NCBI RefSeq assembly: GCF_014648395.1
Contig: NZ_BMRA01000004.1
Span: 357,394 to 421,393, forward strand
Reading direction: 5' to 3'
Origin: Micromonospora fulviviridis
Lineage (GTDB): Bacteria > Actinomycetota > Actinomycetes > Mycobacteriales > Micromonosporaceae
DNA: 64,000 nucleotides
Position numbers and translations under genes: made by a program. Each line of letters begins with the position of its first letter. Positions within the stretch are counted from its first letter, which is position 1. The notes beneath the pieces are model-generated. The model was not told where the DNA came from and did not search any database. It saw nothing but the letters and a program-made list of their open reading frames with translations. Shown here one piece after another: positions 1 to 8,009 of the stretch.

Positions 1-364
1 GCGCCGCGCCCTCGCGGAACCGGCGGCGCAGCGCGGTCACGGTGACCGGCACGGCGAGGTACGGCAGCACCGCCGAGGCGCCCAGCCCGCCGGTCACCCC
101 GGTGAGGTGGGTGTCGGCGGCGACCTGGCTGGCGGCCAGCCCGAGGACCATCACCTCGGCGAAGCGGCTGATCGGGGCGAGCAGCCGGTGCTGCGGGGCC
201 AGCACGGCGGGCAGCCCGGCGACGCCGAGCAGGGCGATCCACCACAGCTGCGCGGCGTCGCGGGTGGCGAACAGGGTCAGGGCGGCGACCAGCGCGAGGA
301 TGACCGCGCGCGCCGCGGCCGCGAGGGGCTGCGTCGGCGGTTGGCTGGGTGTCGAGGCGGGCAC
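1..364 (-). CDS. Membrane protein, N-terminal part, cut by window edge
   Basis: Read leftward from a GTG at 364 the frame stays open to the window edge (about 121 codons) with the same strong G/C third-position bias as the neighbours. After a short Pro/Thr/Gln-rich start come hydrophobic stretches (AVILALVAALTLFA, LWWIALLGVAGLPAVLA, VMVLGLAASQVA) separated by charged loops, and the visible part ends in an Arg-rich segment. This resembles the membrane half of a larger protein such as a sensor kinase, but no signalling domain is in view, so no function is assigned. It begins 14 bases after the acyl-CoA ligase stop, so the two are probably co-transcribed. Confidence 0.7.
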   Translation of the reverse strand, partial: MPASTPSQPPTQPLAAAARAVILALVAALTLFATRDAAQLWWIALLGVAGLPAVLAPQHRLLAPISRFAEVMVLGLAASQVAADTHLTGVTGGLGASAVLPYLAVPVTVTALRRRFREGAA

Positions 365-378
365 CTGACGGATGGTAG

Positions 379-2184
379 TCAGCCTCGGTAGATATCGGCG
401 ATCTCCGCCGCGTACGTCTTGTGCACGACCTGCCGCTTGACCTTGAGCGAGGGGGTCAGCTCGCCGGTCGCCTCGGTGAAGTCCTGCGGCAGGATCCGGA
501 ACACCTTGATCGCCTCGGCCTTGGAGACCGCCTGGTTGGCCTGGTCGACCGCGGCCTGCACCTCGGCCCGCAGCGTCTCGTCCTCGCGCAGCTCGGCCAC
601 GGTGGTGGCCTCGGGGCGGCCGTGCGCGGCCAGCCACTTCGGCAGCGCCTCCTCGTCGATGGTGACCAGGGCCGCGATGAACGGCTGCCGGTCGCCGACC
701 ACCACGCACTGGCTGACCAGCGGGTGCGCCCGGACCTGGTCCTCCAGCACCGCCGGCGCGACGTTCTTGCCGCCGGCGGTCACGATGATCTCCTTCTTGC
801 GGCCGGTGATGGAGAGGTAGCCGTCCTCGTCGAGCTGGCCCAGGTCGCCGGTGCGGAACCAGCCGTCGGCGCTCACCGCCTCGGCGGTGGCCGCCTCGTT
901 GTGCCAGTAGCCCCGGAAGACGATCTCCCCGGAGATCAGGACCTCGCCGTCGTCGTCGATCCGGATGGTGACGCCGGGCAGCGGCCGGCCGACCGTGCCG
1001 ATCCGGGTGTGCCCGGGCAGGTTCGCGGCGGCGGCCGGCGCGGTCTCGGTGAGGCCGTAGCCCTCGCAGATGGTCACCCCGATGCCCCGGAAGAAGTGCC
1101 CGAGCCGGGCGCCGAGCGGGGCGCCGCCGGAGATCGCGTCCCGGCAGCGGCCGCCCAGCGCCGCGCGCAGCTTGCGGTAGACCAGCTTGTCGAAGAGCGC
1201 GTGCTGGGCGCGCAGGCCCAGGCCCGGGCCGTCGGGGGTCTCCAGCGCCTCGCTGTAGGCGATGGCGACCTTCTCGGCCCGGTCGAAGATCTTGCCCTTG
1301 CCGTCGGCCTCGGCCTTCTGCCGCGCGCCGTTGTAGACCTTCTCGAAGACCCGGGGTACGGAGAGCACGAAGGTCGGCTTGAACTCCTGCAGCTCGCCGA
1401 CCAGGCTCTTGGTGTCCGAGCAGTGCGCCATGGTGGCCCGGGCCTGCACCACGCCGACCTGGATGAGCCGGGCGAAGGCGTGCGCCAGTGGCAGGAAGAG
1501 CAGGGTGGAGGCGCCCTCGCGGAACAGGTTCGGCAGCACTGGCACGGCGTTGGCGATGTCGGCGTAGATGTTGCGGTGGGTCAGCACGCAGCCCTTGGGG
1601 CGGCCGGTGGTGCCACTGGTGTAGATGATGGTGGCGACGTCGTCGGCCTTCAGGGTCGAGCGGCGTACCTCGACCTCGGCCGGGTCGACCGACGCGCCGG
1701 CCGCGACCAGCTCGTCGACCGCGCCCAGCTCGATCTGCCAGACCTCGCGCAGCTCGGGCAGCCGGTCGCGGACCCCCGCGACCAGGGTGGCGTGCCCGGT
1801 GTTCTCCACCACGACGGCGACCGCGCCGGAGTCGGAGAGGATCCAGGCCGCCTGTTCCGCGCTGGAGGTCTCGTAGATCGGCACGGTGACCGCGCCGGCC
1901 GCCCAGATCGCGTAGTCGAGCAGCGTCCACTCGTAGCGGGTGCGGCTCATCAGCCCGACCCGGTCACCGGGGGACACGCCGGCCGCGACCAGACCCCGGG
2001 CCACGGCGACGACCTCGTCGCGGAACTGCCGGCAGGTCACGTCGATCCAGGCGCCACCCGTGCCCGCGGCGCGGCGGACGAACTGCACGGCGTCGGGGGC
2101 GACCTCGGCATTGTCCCAGACCGGGTCGGTCAGGTTGGCCGCGTCGCCGACGGTGACGATCGGCGGAACGGAGAACTCGCGCAC
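379..2184 (-). CDS. Long-chain acyl-CoA synthetase (AMP-dependent ligase, FadD15 type)
   Basis: Activates fatty acids to acyl-CoA through an acyl-adenylate, in the cytoplasm or at the membrane. The 601-residue protein has the adenylate-forming signatures in order: the P-loop-like YTSGTTGRPKG near residue 190, GYGLTE near 375, and the C-terminal GRKKEIIVTAGGKN block near 460 with the hinge and catalytic lysine region. Length fits the FadD15/LC-FACS family. The GTG at 2184 is chosen because GAGGGA lies six bases upstream; a GTG at 2190 is possible but overlaps that site. It faces away from the SRPBCC gene. The exact chain-length preference cannot be read from the sequence. Confidence 0.93.
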   Translation of the reverse strand: MREFSVPPIVTVGDAANLTDPVWDNAEVAPDAVQFVRRAAGTGGAWIDVTCRQFRDEVVAVARGLVAAGVSPGDRVGLMSRTRYEWTLLDYAIWAAGAVTVPIYETSSAEQAAWILSDSGAVAVVVENTGHATLVAGVRDRLPELREVWQIELGAVDELVAAGASVDPAEVEVRRSTLKADDVATIIYTSGTTGRPKGCVLTHRNIYADIANAVPVLPNLFREGASTLLFLPLAHAFARLIQVGVVQARATMAHCSDTKSLVGELQEFKPTFVLSVPRVFEKVYNGARQKAEADGKGKIFDRAEKVAIAYSEALETPDGPGLGLRAQHALFDKLVYRKLRAALGGRCRDAISGGAPLGARLGHFFRGIGVTICEGYGLTETAPAAAANLPGHTRIGTVGRPLPGVTIRIDDDGEVLISGEIVFRGYWHNEAATAEAVSADGWFRTGDLGQLDEDGYLSITGRKKEIIVTAGGKNVAPAVLEDQVRAHPLVSQCVVVGDRQPFIAALVTIDEEALPKWLAAHGRPEATTVAELREDETLRAEVQAAVDQANQAVSKAEAIKVFRILPQDFTEATGELTPSLKVKRQVVHKTYAAEIADIYRG

Positions 2185-2351
2185 CTGCACTCCCTCGTGC
2201 TCGCACTGGCCGGGGCGGCCGTGGTCGGCTCAGTCGAAACCTACCCGTACGCCCCGGGGGATGAGGTAGGGAGGTTGCCTGCCCGGCAGGTGGGACACCG
2301 GCGCGCCGCGACGGGCGGGGGTGGAGCGGCGCACGCCCGCCCGTCGCCGGG

Positions 2352-2357
2352 TAGCCT
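2352..2357 (+). promoter_or_regulatory. -10 box of probable leaderless transcript
   Basis: TAGCCT ends six bases before the ATG at 2364, which would put the transcription start at or next to the start codon. No Shine-Dalgarno sequence is present. Confidence 0.55.
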
Positions 2358-2363
2358 CCCCCC

Positions 2364-2819
2364 ATGGCGGACTCCTCCACCCAGTCGATCGTCGTCGGCG
2401 CGTCACCGGACCGGGTGGCGGCCGTCATCTGCGACTTCCCCCGCTACCCGGAGTGGACCGAGGCGGTGCGCCGGGCCGACGTGATCGAGGAGTACGAGGA
2501 CGGCTACGCCAGCCAGGTCCGGTTCACCATCGACGCGGGCGTGATGGCCGACGAGTACGTGCTGGCGTACGAGTACGCCGAGGACATCTCCCGGATCGAG
2601 TGGCACCTCGTGGCGCCCTCGAAGATGCAGAAGTCCCAGCGCGGGTCGTACGACATGGTCGGCAACCCGGACGGAACGACCACGGTGACCTACACCCTCG
2701 AGGTGGAGCTTTCCGTGGGGATGCTCGGCATGTTTCGCCGCAAGGCCGAGAAAATGATCATGGACGCGGCGTTGAAGCAGCTCAAGCGCCGGGTAGAAGC
2801 ACTCGGTGCGGCCCACTGA
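2364..2819 (+). CDS. SRPBCC (polyketide cyclase/START-like) family protein
   Basis: A 151-residue one-domain protein of the helix-grip SRPBCC fold, starting MADSSTQSIVVGASPDRVAA, where the first strand and the helix (VAAVICDFPRYPEWTEAV) are typical of the polyketide_cyc2 group. These proteins bind small hydrophobic ligands in a cavity; the ligand here is unknown. A possibly leaderless gene: the only upstream signal is a -10-like hexamer at 2352. It is followed 41 bases later by the Cys-motif protein and then glucokinase, all on the same strand, suggesting one transcription unit. No enzymatic residues can be assigned. Confidence 0.85.
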   Translation: MADSSTQSIVVGASPDRVAAVICDFPRYPEWTEAVRRADVIEEYEDGYASQVRFTIDAGVMADEYVLAYEYAEDISRIEWHLVAPSKMQKSQRGSYDMVGNPDGTTTVTYTLEVELSVGMLGMFRRKAEKMIMDAALKQLKRRVEALGAAH

Positions 2820-2860
2820 CCCGACCGTCGTCCCGGTTGTCACGCTGGAGGAGCCGAACC

Positions 2861-3580
2861 ATGGGCACCACTGATCCGGGTTCGGCCCGGGAAGAGGCCG
2901 AGCGCCTCGTCGCCATGCTGCTGGCCACCGCGAAGCTGGCGGCCGCCACGCCCGGAGCCGGTCCCTGGGGTCCGCTCGGTGGGATCCTGTCGAGTGTCCT
3001 CGGTCACAGCCCGGGCGGCACGGGCGCGGGCGACGGGTCGTCCGCCCCGTCCGGCGGCGGCGCGGGCTTCGCCACCGGATCGCCGGAATGCTGCGTCTGC
3101 CCGGTCTGTCGGGGTATCGCCGCGTTGCGCGACCCGAGTCCCGAATTCGCCGAGCGGCTCGCCACCGGCGCCGGCGACCTGGCCGCCGGGGTGGCCAGCC
3201 TGCTGCGGGCCTTCGCCCCGGCCGACCCCGCCGGCCCGACGGCGGCCGGCGGGCCCGGCGGGGCGACCGCCGGGACCGCGGCGGGGGACCACGTGTGGCG
3301 CGAGGCGACCCGTACCGGGCATGATTCTCAGCCGGCACCCGAGCAGGACGTGTGGTCCGCCGCCACCCGGGGGGAGGGCGCGGCCGATGCGGGTGCCGTC
3401 GACGGCTCCAGGTCGCGGCGTGGCGTCAGCCTCGCCGAGCCGGAGTCGTCGGAGCCGCCCGCCGATGCCGCCGGGCCGGACGTGCCGGCGCCGAGCCGGC
3501 CGCCGGCCGGCCGGCCCGTGGTGCCCGCCTCGCGGGCGTCCGGCGAGGTGGGCGAGGACGCACCAGGCGACGGGGCCTGA
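2861..3580 (+). CDS. Actinobacterial conserved protein with CCVCPVC motif
   Basis: A 239-residue protein with a strong RBS (GGAGGAG) before the ATG at 2861. The conserved part is the first ~115 residues: an Ala/Leu-rich helix (EEAERLVAMLLATAKLAA), a Gly-rich linker and then CCVCPVCRG followed by a helix (LAAGVASLLRAFA). The two Cys pairs could hold a metal. The rest (about 120 residues) is Pro/Ala/Gly/Glu-rich, low complexity and probably disordered. Homologues of this layout (DUF5304-like) are known to me as neighbours of glucokinase in actinomycetes; the function is unknown. A glucokinase-linked role is only an inference from position. Confidence 0.8.
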   Translation: MGTTDPGSAREEAERLVAMLLATAKLAAATPGAGPWGPLGGILSSVLGHSPGGTGAGDGSSAPSGGGAGFATGSPECCVCPVCRGIAALRDPSPEFAERLATGAGDLAAGVASLLRAFAPADPAGPTAAGGPGGATAGTAAGDHVWREATRTGHDSQPAPEQDVWSAATRGEGAADAGAVDGSRSRRGVSLAEPESSEPPADAAGPDVPAPSRPPAGRPVVPASRASGEVGEDAPGDGA

Positions 3581-3653
3581 CCCACCGGACATCCCGGGAC
3601 CGCACGGCCGGTTCGGCCGGGGCCGGGCAGCACAGCAGAGGGGAGTGGCAGCG

Positions 3654-4601
3654 GTGACGCTGACCATCGGAGTCGACGTCGGTGGCACGAAGGTGGCCGG
3701 CGGTGTCGTGGACGACACCGGCAAGGTTCTCGTGCAGGCCCGACGGGACACCCCCGCCGACGACGTGGCCAAGACTCGCGACGTCATCATCGAGCTGGTC
3801 AGCGAGCTGGCCACCGGCCGGACCGTCGACGCGGTCGGCATCGGCGCGGCCGGCTGGATCGACGCCTCCCGCTCCACCGTGCTCTTCGCCCCCAACCTGG
3901 CCTGGCGGGACGAGCCGCTGCGCGAGTACGTCAGCAACGCCACCGGCCTGCCCGTGATCGTGGAGAACGACGGCAACGTCGCGGCCTGGGCGGAGTTCCG
4001 CTACGGCGCGGCCCGGGACGCCGACGACTCGATGGTGATGTTCACGATCGGCACCGGCGTGGGCGGCGGCATCGTGCTCGGCGGCGAGCTGGTCCGCGGG
4101 GCCAACGGCATCGCGGCCGAGCTGGGGCACATGCTCACCGTGCCGGACGGCCACCAGTGCGGCTGCGGCCGGCTGGGCTGCATCGAGCAGTACGCCAGCG
4201 GCAGCGCCCTGGTCCGCTTCGCCCGCGCCGCGGCCCGCCAGGAGCCGCACCGGGCCACCGCCCTGCTGGAACTGGCCGGTGGCGAGGCCGAGGGCATCTC
4301 CGGGCCGATGGTGACCGCCGCCGCGAAGGGCGGCGACCCGGTCTCCGCCGAGGCGTTCGCCCAGGTCGGCCGCTGGCTCGGCACCAGCCTCGCGGACATG
4401 GCGCAGATCCTCGACCCGCAGGTGCTGGTGGTCGGCGGTGGTGTGATCGACGCCGGCGACCTGCTGCTCGGCCCGACCCGCCGGTCGTTCACCGACGCGC
4501 TGGCCCAGCGCAGCCGCCTGCCCGTCGCCGAGGTGCGCCCGGCCGAGCTGGGCAACACCGCCGGTGTCATCGGCGCGGCCGACCTGGCCCGGCGGATCTG
4601 A
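3654..4601 (+). CDS. glkA: ROK-family glucokinase
   Basis: Phosphorylates glucose with ATP, giving glucose-6-phosphate for glycolysis and, in actinomycetes, often taking part in glucose repression. The 315-residue sequence opens TLTIGVDVGGTKVAGG (phosphate-binding loop), has ENDGNVAAWAE with the catalytic Asp, and the ROK zinc site CGCGRLGCIE near residue 170 preceded by GHMLTV. Start: GTG 3654, with AGGGGAG nine bases upstream; GTG 3645 is an in-frame alternative. The stop (4599-4601) is one base from the next start, so it is coupled to the EEP-family gene. Confidence 0.94.
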   Translation: MTLTIGVDVGGTKVAGGVVDDTGKVLVQARRDTPADDVAKTRDVIIELVSELATGRTVDAVGIGAAGWIDASRSTVLFAPNLAWRDEPLREYVSNATGLPVIVENDGNVAAWAEFRYGAARDADDSMVMFTIGTGVGGGIVLGGELVRGANGIAAELGHMLTVPDGHQCGCGRLGCIEQYASGSALVRFARAAARQEPHRATALLELAGGEAEGISGPMVTAAAKGGDPVSAEAFAQVGRWLGTSLADMAQILDPQVLVVGGGVIDAGDLLLGPTRRSFTDALAQRSRLPVAEVRPAELGNTAGVIGAADLARRI

Positions 4602-4602
4602 C

Positions 4603-5304
4603 GTGCCGGCAGCAGGCGTGCCGCTGCGGGTGGTGTCCTACAACATCCACAGCCAGCGGGACGACACCGCCGCGCTGGCCGAGGTCGTCCGGGCGGCCGA
4701 GCCGGACGTGGTGATCGTCCAGGAGGGGCCGCGGCGGTTCCGGTGGCGGCAGAAGTGCGCCACGCTGGCCGACTCGTTCGGGCTGGTCGTCGCGGCCGGC
4801 GGCCTGCCGTCGCTGGGCAACGTGCTGCTGACCAGCCTGCGCGTCCGGGTGACGGCCACCCGCTGCCAGCGCTACCCGTTGACCCCGGGGCGGCACCTGC
4901 GCGGCGCCGCGTACGCCGAGTGCCTCGTGGGTGGCGCCCGGTTCCTGCTGGCCGGCTCCCACCTCTCCACCGATCCGGCGGAGCGGCCGGCCCAGGCGGC
5001 GGCGTTCAAGCGGGAACTGGCCGCCGCGACGCTGCCCGTGGTGGCCGGCGCCGACCTCAACGAGGGGCCGGACGGGCCGGCGTGGCGAACCGTCGCGGAG
5101 GGACTGACCGACGCGGCGGTCGCGATGGACCGGGCCGACCGGCACACCTACTCCTGCGCGAACCCCCGCCGGCGCATCGACGCCCTCTTCGTGGACCCGC
5201 GCGTCACGGTCGTCGACTACGACGTGGTGGACACCCCGCGGACGCGGCAGGCCAGCGACCACTTCCCGGTCCTGGTGGACCTGTTGCTGCCCGCCGGCGA
5301 CTGA
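4603..5304 (+). CDS. Endonuclease/exonuclease/phosphatase (EEP) family protein
   Basis: 233 residues of the DNase I-like metal-dependent phosphodiesterase/phosphatase fold. The expected stations are visible: SYNIHS (metal Asn), QEGP (metal Glu), GSHLSTDPAERPAQ (catalytic His), GADLNEGPDG (Asp-Asn), RRIDALFV and ASDHFPVLVDL (Asp-His pair near the C-terminus). No signal peptide, so cytoplasmic. Substrate unknown: members range from DNA repair nucleases to phosphoesterases of sugars and lipids. The GTG at 4603 follows the glucokinase TGA directly; GTG 4618 is a shorter alternative. Confidence 0.85.
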   Translation: MPAAGVPLRVVSYNIHSQRDDTAALAEVVRAAEPDVVIVQEGPRRFRWRQKCATLADSFGLVVAAGGLPSLGNVLLTSLRVRVTATRCQRYPLTPGRHLRGAAYAECLVGGARFLLAGSHLSTDPAERPAQAAAFKRELAAATLPVVAGADLNEGPDGPAWRTVAEGLTDAAVAMDRADRHTYSCANPRRRIDALFVDPRVTVVDYDVVDTPRTRQASDHFPVLVDLLLPAGD

Positions 5305-5466
5305 CGCCCCCGCCTCATCGCACCGGCCACCTGCCCGCGCCGCCCGCGCCGTCCAGCGCCGGCCCCGCGCCGTCCCGCGCCACCCTGCGGGCGTCGCGGG
5401 ACACGAGCAGTAGCGGTGTGACGGACGGTGACATCTCCGCCGTCAGGCCTCCACCCGCCGCCCAGC

Positions 5467-5589
5467 CTTTGCTCTGCAGCCAAATGCGCATCGGTTACCT
5501 TGCGTGATCATGCCGCCGGAGCCGGGGTCCGACGGCGAACGCCGGACCGCAGCTCAGCAGGGTGGTGCGCCGATGGCTGCAGAGCAAAG
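5467..5589. repeat. Inverted repeat with 16-base perfect arms
   Basis: CTTTGCTCTGCAGCCA at 5467-5482 recurs as its exact reverse complement at 5574-5589, with 91 bases between. The inner part holds a smaller palindrome (ATGCGCAT) and a GTCCG/CGGAC-type hairpin. The region 5305-5775 carries no convincing gene; this repeat and the one at 5629 are its main content. Confidence 0.8.
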
Positions 5590-5628
5590 CGGCTCAGCGG
5601 CCGGTGGGGGAGCAGCGGCCCTACGACA

Positions 5629-5660
5629 CGCTGAGTGACCAAGGTGTTCGTCACTCAGCG
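5629..5660. repeat. Inverted repeat, 11-base arms, 10-base loop
   Basis: CGCTGAGTGAC (5629-5639) and its exact complement GTCACTCAGCG (5650-5660) flank CAAGGTGTTC. It could be an operator for the monooxygenase gene 115 bases downstream, or part of a dispersed element together with the 5467-5589 repeat. Confidence 0.75.
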
Positions 5661-5775
5661 CCACCGAGTCCGGTCGCCGCAACACCCCGGCCCTCGGGTG
5701 GCTGGACAACGGCGGGCATTGTCGGCAGGATTTCGCACCGACCCGGCACTCGTGCCGCACAAAAGGAGATTCCCG

Positions 5776-7179
5776 GTGTCCTCCTCCACCGACCTCGGCC
5801 GCCCCGACCCGGACCCGACGGTCGCCCCGACCCGGGACGGCCGCCCGGTCTCCGACCGCGGCGACACCGTCTGCGTCATCGGCGCCGGGGCCAGCGGCCT
5901 CACCGCCGTGAAGAACCTCCGCGAGGCCGGCTTCGGCGTGGACTGCTACGAGCGGGAGACCGGCGTCGGCGGGGCGTGGAACTGGCGGCACGACCGCAGC
6001 CCGGTGTACGCCAGCACGCACCTCATCTCGTCCCGGCCGTTCACCCAGTTCCCCGACTTCCCGATGCCGGACGACTGGCCCGACTACCCGCACCACGCCC
6101 AGCTGCTGTCCTACTTCGAGCGCTACGCCGACCACTTCGACCTGCGCCAGCACGTCTGGTTCGGCACCGAGGTGGTCCGGGTGGAGTCGGTCGAGGGGGA
6201 CCGCTGGGACGTCACCACCCGCAGCACCGGCGGCTACGGCCCGGAGCGCACCTCCCGTTACGCGGCCGTGGTGCTGGCCAACGGGCACAACTGGTCGCCG
6301 AAGCTGCCCCGCTACGAGGGGCTGGAGCAGTTCCGCGGCGAGGTCATGCACGCCTCGTCCTACAAGGACCCGGCCCAGCTGCGCGGCAAGCGGGTGCTGG
6401 TGGTCGGGGCCGGCAACACCGGCTGCGACATCGCGGTCGAGGCGGCCCAGCAGGCGTCCCGCTGCTGGCACGCCACCCGCCGCGGCTACTGGTACGCCCC
6501 GAAGTACGTCTTCGGCCGCCCCGCCGACCAGGTCAACGACACCCTGCTCGCGCTGCGGGTGCCACTGCGGGTGCGGCAGTGGCTCTACCACTGGACGCTG
6601 CGGCTGACCGTCGGCGACCTGACCCGGTTCGGCCTGCCCCGGCCCGACCACCGGGTCTACGAGACGCACCCGATCGCCAACAGCCAGCTCGTCTACTACG
6701 TCGGCCACGGGGAAATCACTCCGGTGCCGGACATCGCGCGGTTCGGTGACCGCACCGTCGAACTGACCGACGGCCGCGAGATCGACCCCGAGCTGGTCGT
6801 CTTCGCCACCGGCTACCTGCCGCGCTTCGAGTTCCTCGAGGGCAAGGTGCTGGGCGACGCGGACGGCTCGGGCCGGCCCCGGCTCTGGCTCAACGCGTTC
6901 ACCGCCGGCCACCCCACCCTGGCCGTGGTCGGCCTGGTGCAGCCGGACTCCGGCATCTTCCCCATCTCGCACTGGCAGAGCGTGCTCTTCGCCCGGCTGC
7001 TCACCCTGCGCACCACCCACCCGGACCGGGCCGCCGCGTTCGGCCGCCGGGTCGCCGCCGGCCTCGGCGAGCGGTACTCGGCGAAGGTCAAGGACAGTAC
7101 CCGGCACTGGTTCGAGGTGGGGCACGCCGACTACCTGCGCGCGCTCCAGCGGGCGCTCCACGACCTGGAGGGCAAGTGA
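5776..7179 (+). CDS. Flavin-containing monooxygenase (FMO/Baeyer-Villiger type)
   Basis: NADPH- and FAD-dependent oxygenation of an unidentified substrate. In 467 residues there are two Rossmann dinucleotide motifs, GAGASG near residue 36 (FAD) and GAGNTG near 212 (NADPH), with the FMO fingerprint FRGEVMHASSY (FxGxxxHxxxY) just before the second and FATGY near 345. GVGGAWNW follows the first motif as in FMOs. The GTG at 5776 is backed by AAAAGGAGA five to ten bases upstream. Upstream lie two inverted repeats that could regulate it. Its stop overlaps the start of the hydrolase gene, so ester or lactone products may pass to that enzyme (inference). Confidence 0.9.
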   Translation: MSSSTDLGRPDPDPTVAPTRDGRPVSDRGDTVCVIGAGASGLTAVKNLREAGFGVDCYERETGVGGAWNWRHDRSPVYASTHLISSRPFTQFPDFPMPDDWPDYPHHAQLLSYFERYADHFDLRQHVWFGTEVVRVESVEGDRWDVTTRSTGGYGPERTSRYAAVVLANGHNWSPKLPRYEGLEQFRGEVMHASSYKDPAQLRGKRVLVVGAGNTGCDIAVEAAQQASRCWHATRRGYWYAPKYVFGRPADQVNDTLLALRVPLRVRQWLYHWTLRLTVGDLTRFGLPRPDHRVYETHPIANSQLVYYVGHGEITPVPDIARFGDRTVELTDGREIDPELVVFATGYLPRFEFLEGKVLGDADGSGRPRLWLNAFTAGHPTLAVVGLVQPDSGIFPISHWQSVLFARLLTLRTTHPDRAAAFGRRVAAGLGERYSAKVKDSTRHWFEVGHADYLRALQRALHDLEGK

Positions 7180-8000
7180 TGGCGGAGCGGGTGCGGGTGG
7201 TGCGGGGGTGGGAGTGGGCCCGGCCGGAACGGCCGGCCCGCCGCGAGGTGCTCGCCGCGGTGCCCGAGCTGGACCAGGCGAAGCCACCGCTGCTGTTCGT
7301 GCCCGGGTTCGGGCACGGGGCGTGGGCGTTCGCCGAGCACTGGCTGGGGCACGCCGCCGGGCGTGGCTTCCCGGCGTACGCGCTGAGCCTGCGCGGGCAC
7401 GGCGGCAGCGAGCCGGCGCCGGGGGCGACGCTGCGGTCGTACACCCATGACGTGGTCCAGGCGGCGGCGGGCCTGCCCCGGCAGACGGTGCTCGTGGGGC
7501 ACGGCGCCGGCGCCCGGGTGGTCGCGCACGCCCTGGCCCGCTACCCGGCCCGGGCGGCGGTGCTGGTGGCGCCGGTGCTCGGCGGCTGGGGCACCTTCGG
7601 CACGGCGCTGCGCCGCAACCCCGCCGGCACCCTGCCCGCGGTGTTCGGCGCCGGCCTGCGGCTGAACCGCCGGCAGCTGTTCAGCCGGGAACTGCCCGAC
7701 GCCGAGGCCCGCCGGTACGTCTCCCGGCTGGGCCGGGCCGGCCGCCGGGCGCAGTGGCAGCTGCTCACCGGGCGGCAGCCGGAGCCGGCGGTGGGTCGAC
7801 CGCCCGTGCTGGTGCTGGGCAGCCCCGACGACCGGGTGGTGCCGGCGGCGGCGCTGACCCGGGCGGCACGCCGCTACGCCTCGGCCCCGCTGCTCTTCCC
7901 CGGCATGGGCCACGACCTGATGCTCGACGCCCGCTGGCGGGAGCCGATCGACGCGATCCTCGACTGGCTGGACAAGGACCCGACTCCCGCCCACGGGTGA
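7179..8000 (+). CDS. Alpha/beta-hydrolase
   Basis: 273 residues of the alpha/beta-hydrolase fold. PGFGHGAWAF supplies the oxyanion-hole HG motif, GHGAGA near residue 108 the nucleophile elbow (GHGxG; the residue after His is Gly-Ala rather than the common Ser, so the usual GxSxG serine is missing), LGSPDDRVVP the acid Asp, and GMGHDLML the base His. The ATG overlaps the monooxygenase stop (TGATG), giving translational coupling. The absence of a clear serine nucleophile means it may not be a classical esterase. It ends nine bases before the convergent trehalose gene. Confidence 0.85.
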   Translation: MAERVRVVRGWEWARPERPARREVLAAVPELDQAKPPLLFVPGFGHGAWAFAEHWLGHAAGRGFPAYALSLRGHGGSEPAPGATLRSYTHDVVQAAAGLPRQTVLVGHGAGARVVAHALARYPARAAVLVAPVLGGWGTFGTALRRNPAGTLPAVFGAGLRLNRRQLFSRELPDAEARRYVSRLGRAGRRAQWQLLTGRQPEPAVGRPPVLVLGSPDDRVVPAAALTRAARRYASAPLLFPGMGHDLMLDARWREPIDAILDWLDKDPTPAHG

Positions 8001-8009
8001 GCGCCGGCG

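Noticed and set aside
5510..5638. A 42-codon frame starting MPPEPGSDGE inside the inverted repeat region
   Set aside because: It overlaps the repeat arms, has no RBS and no similarity I can recognise.
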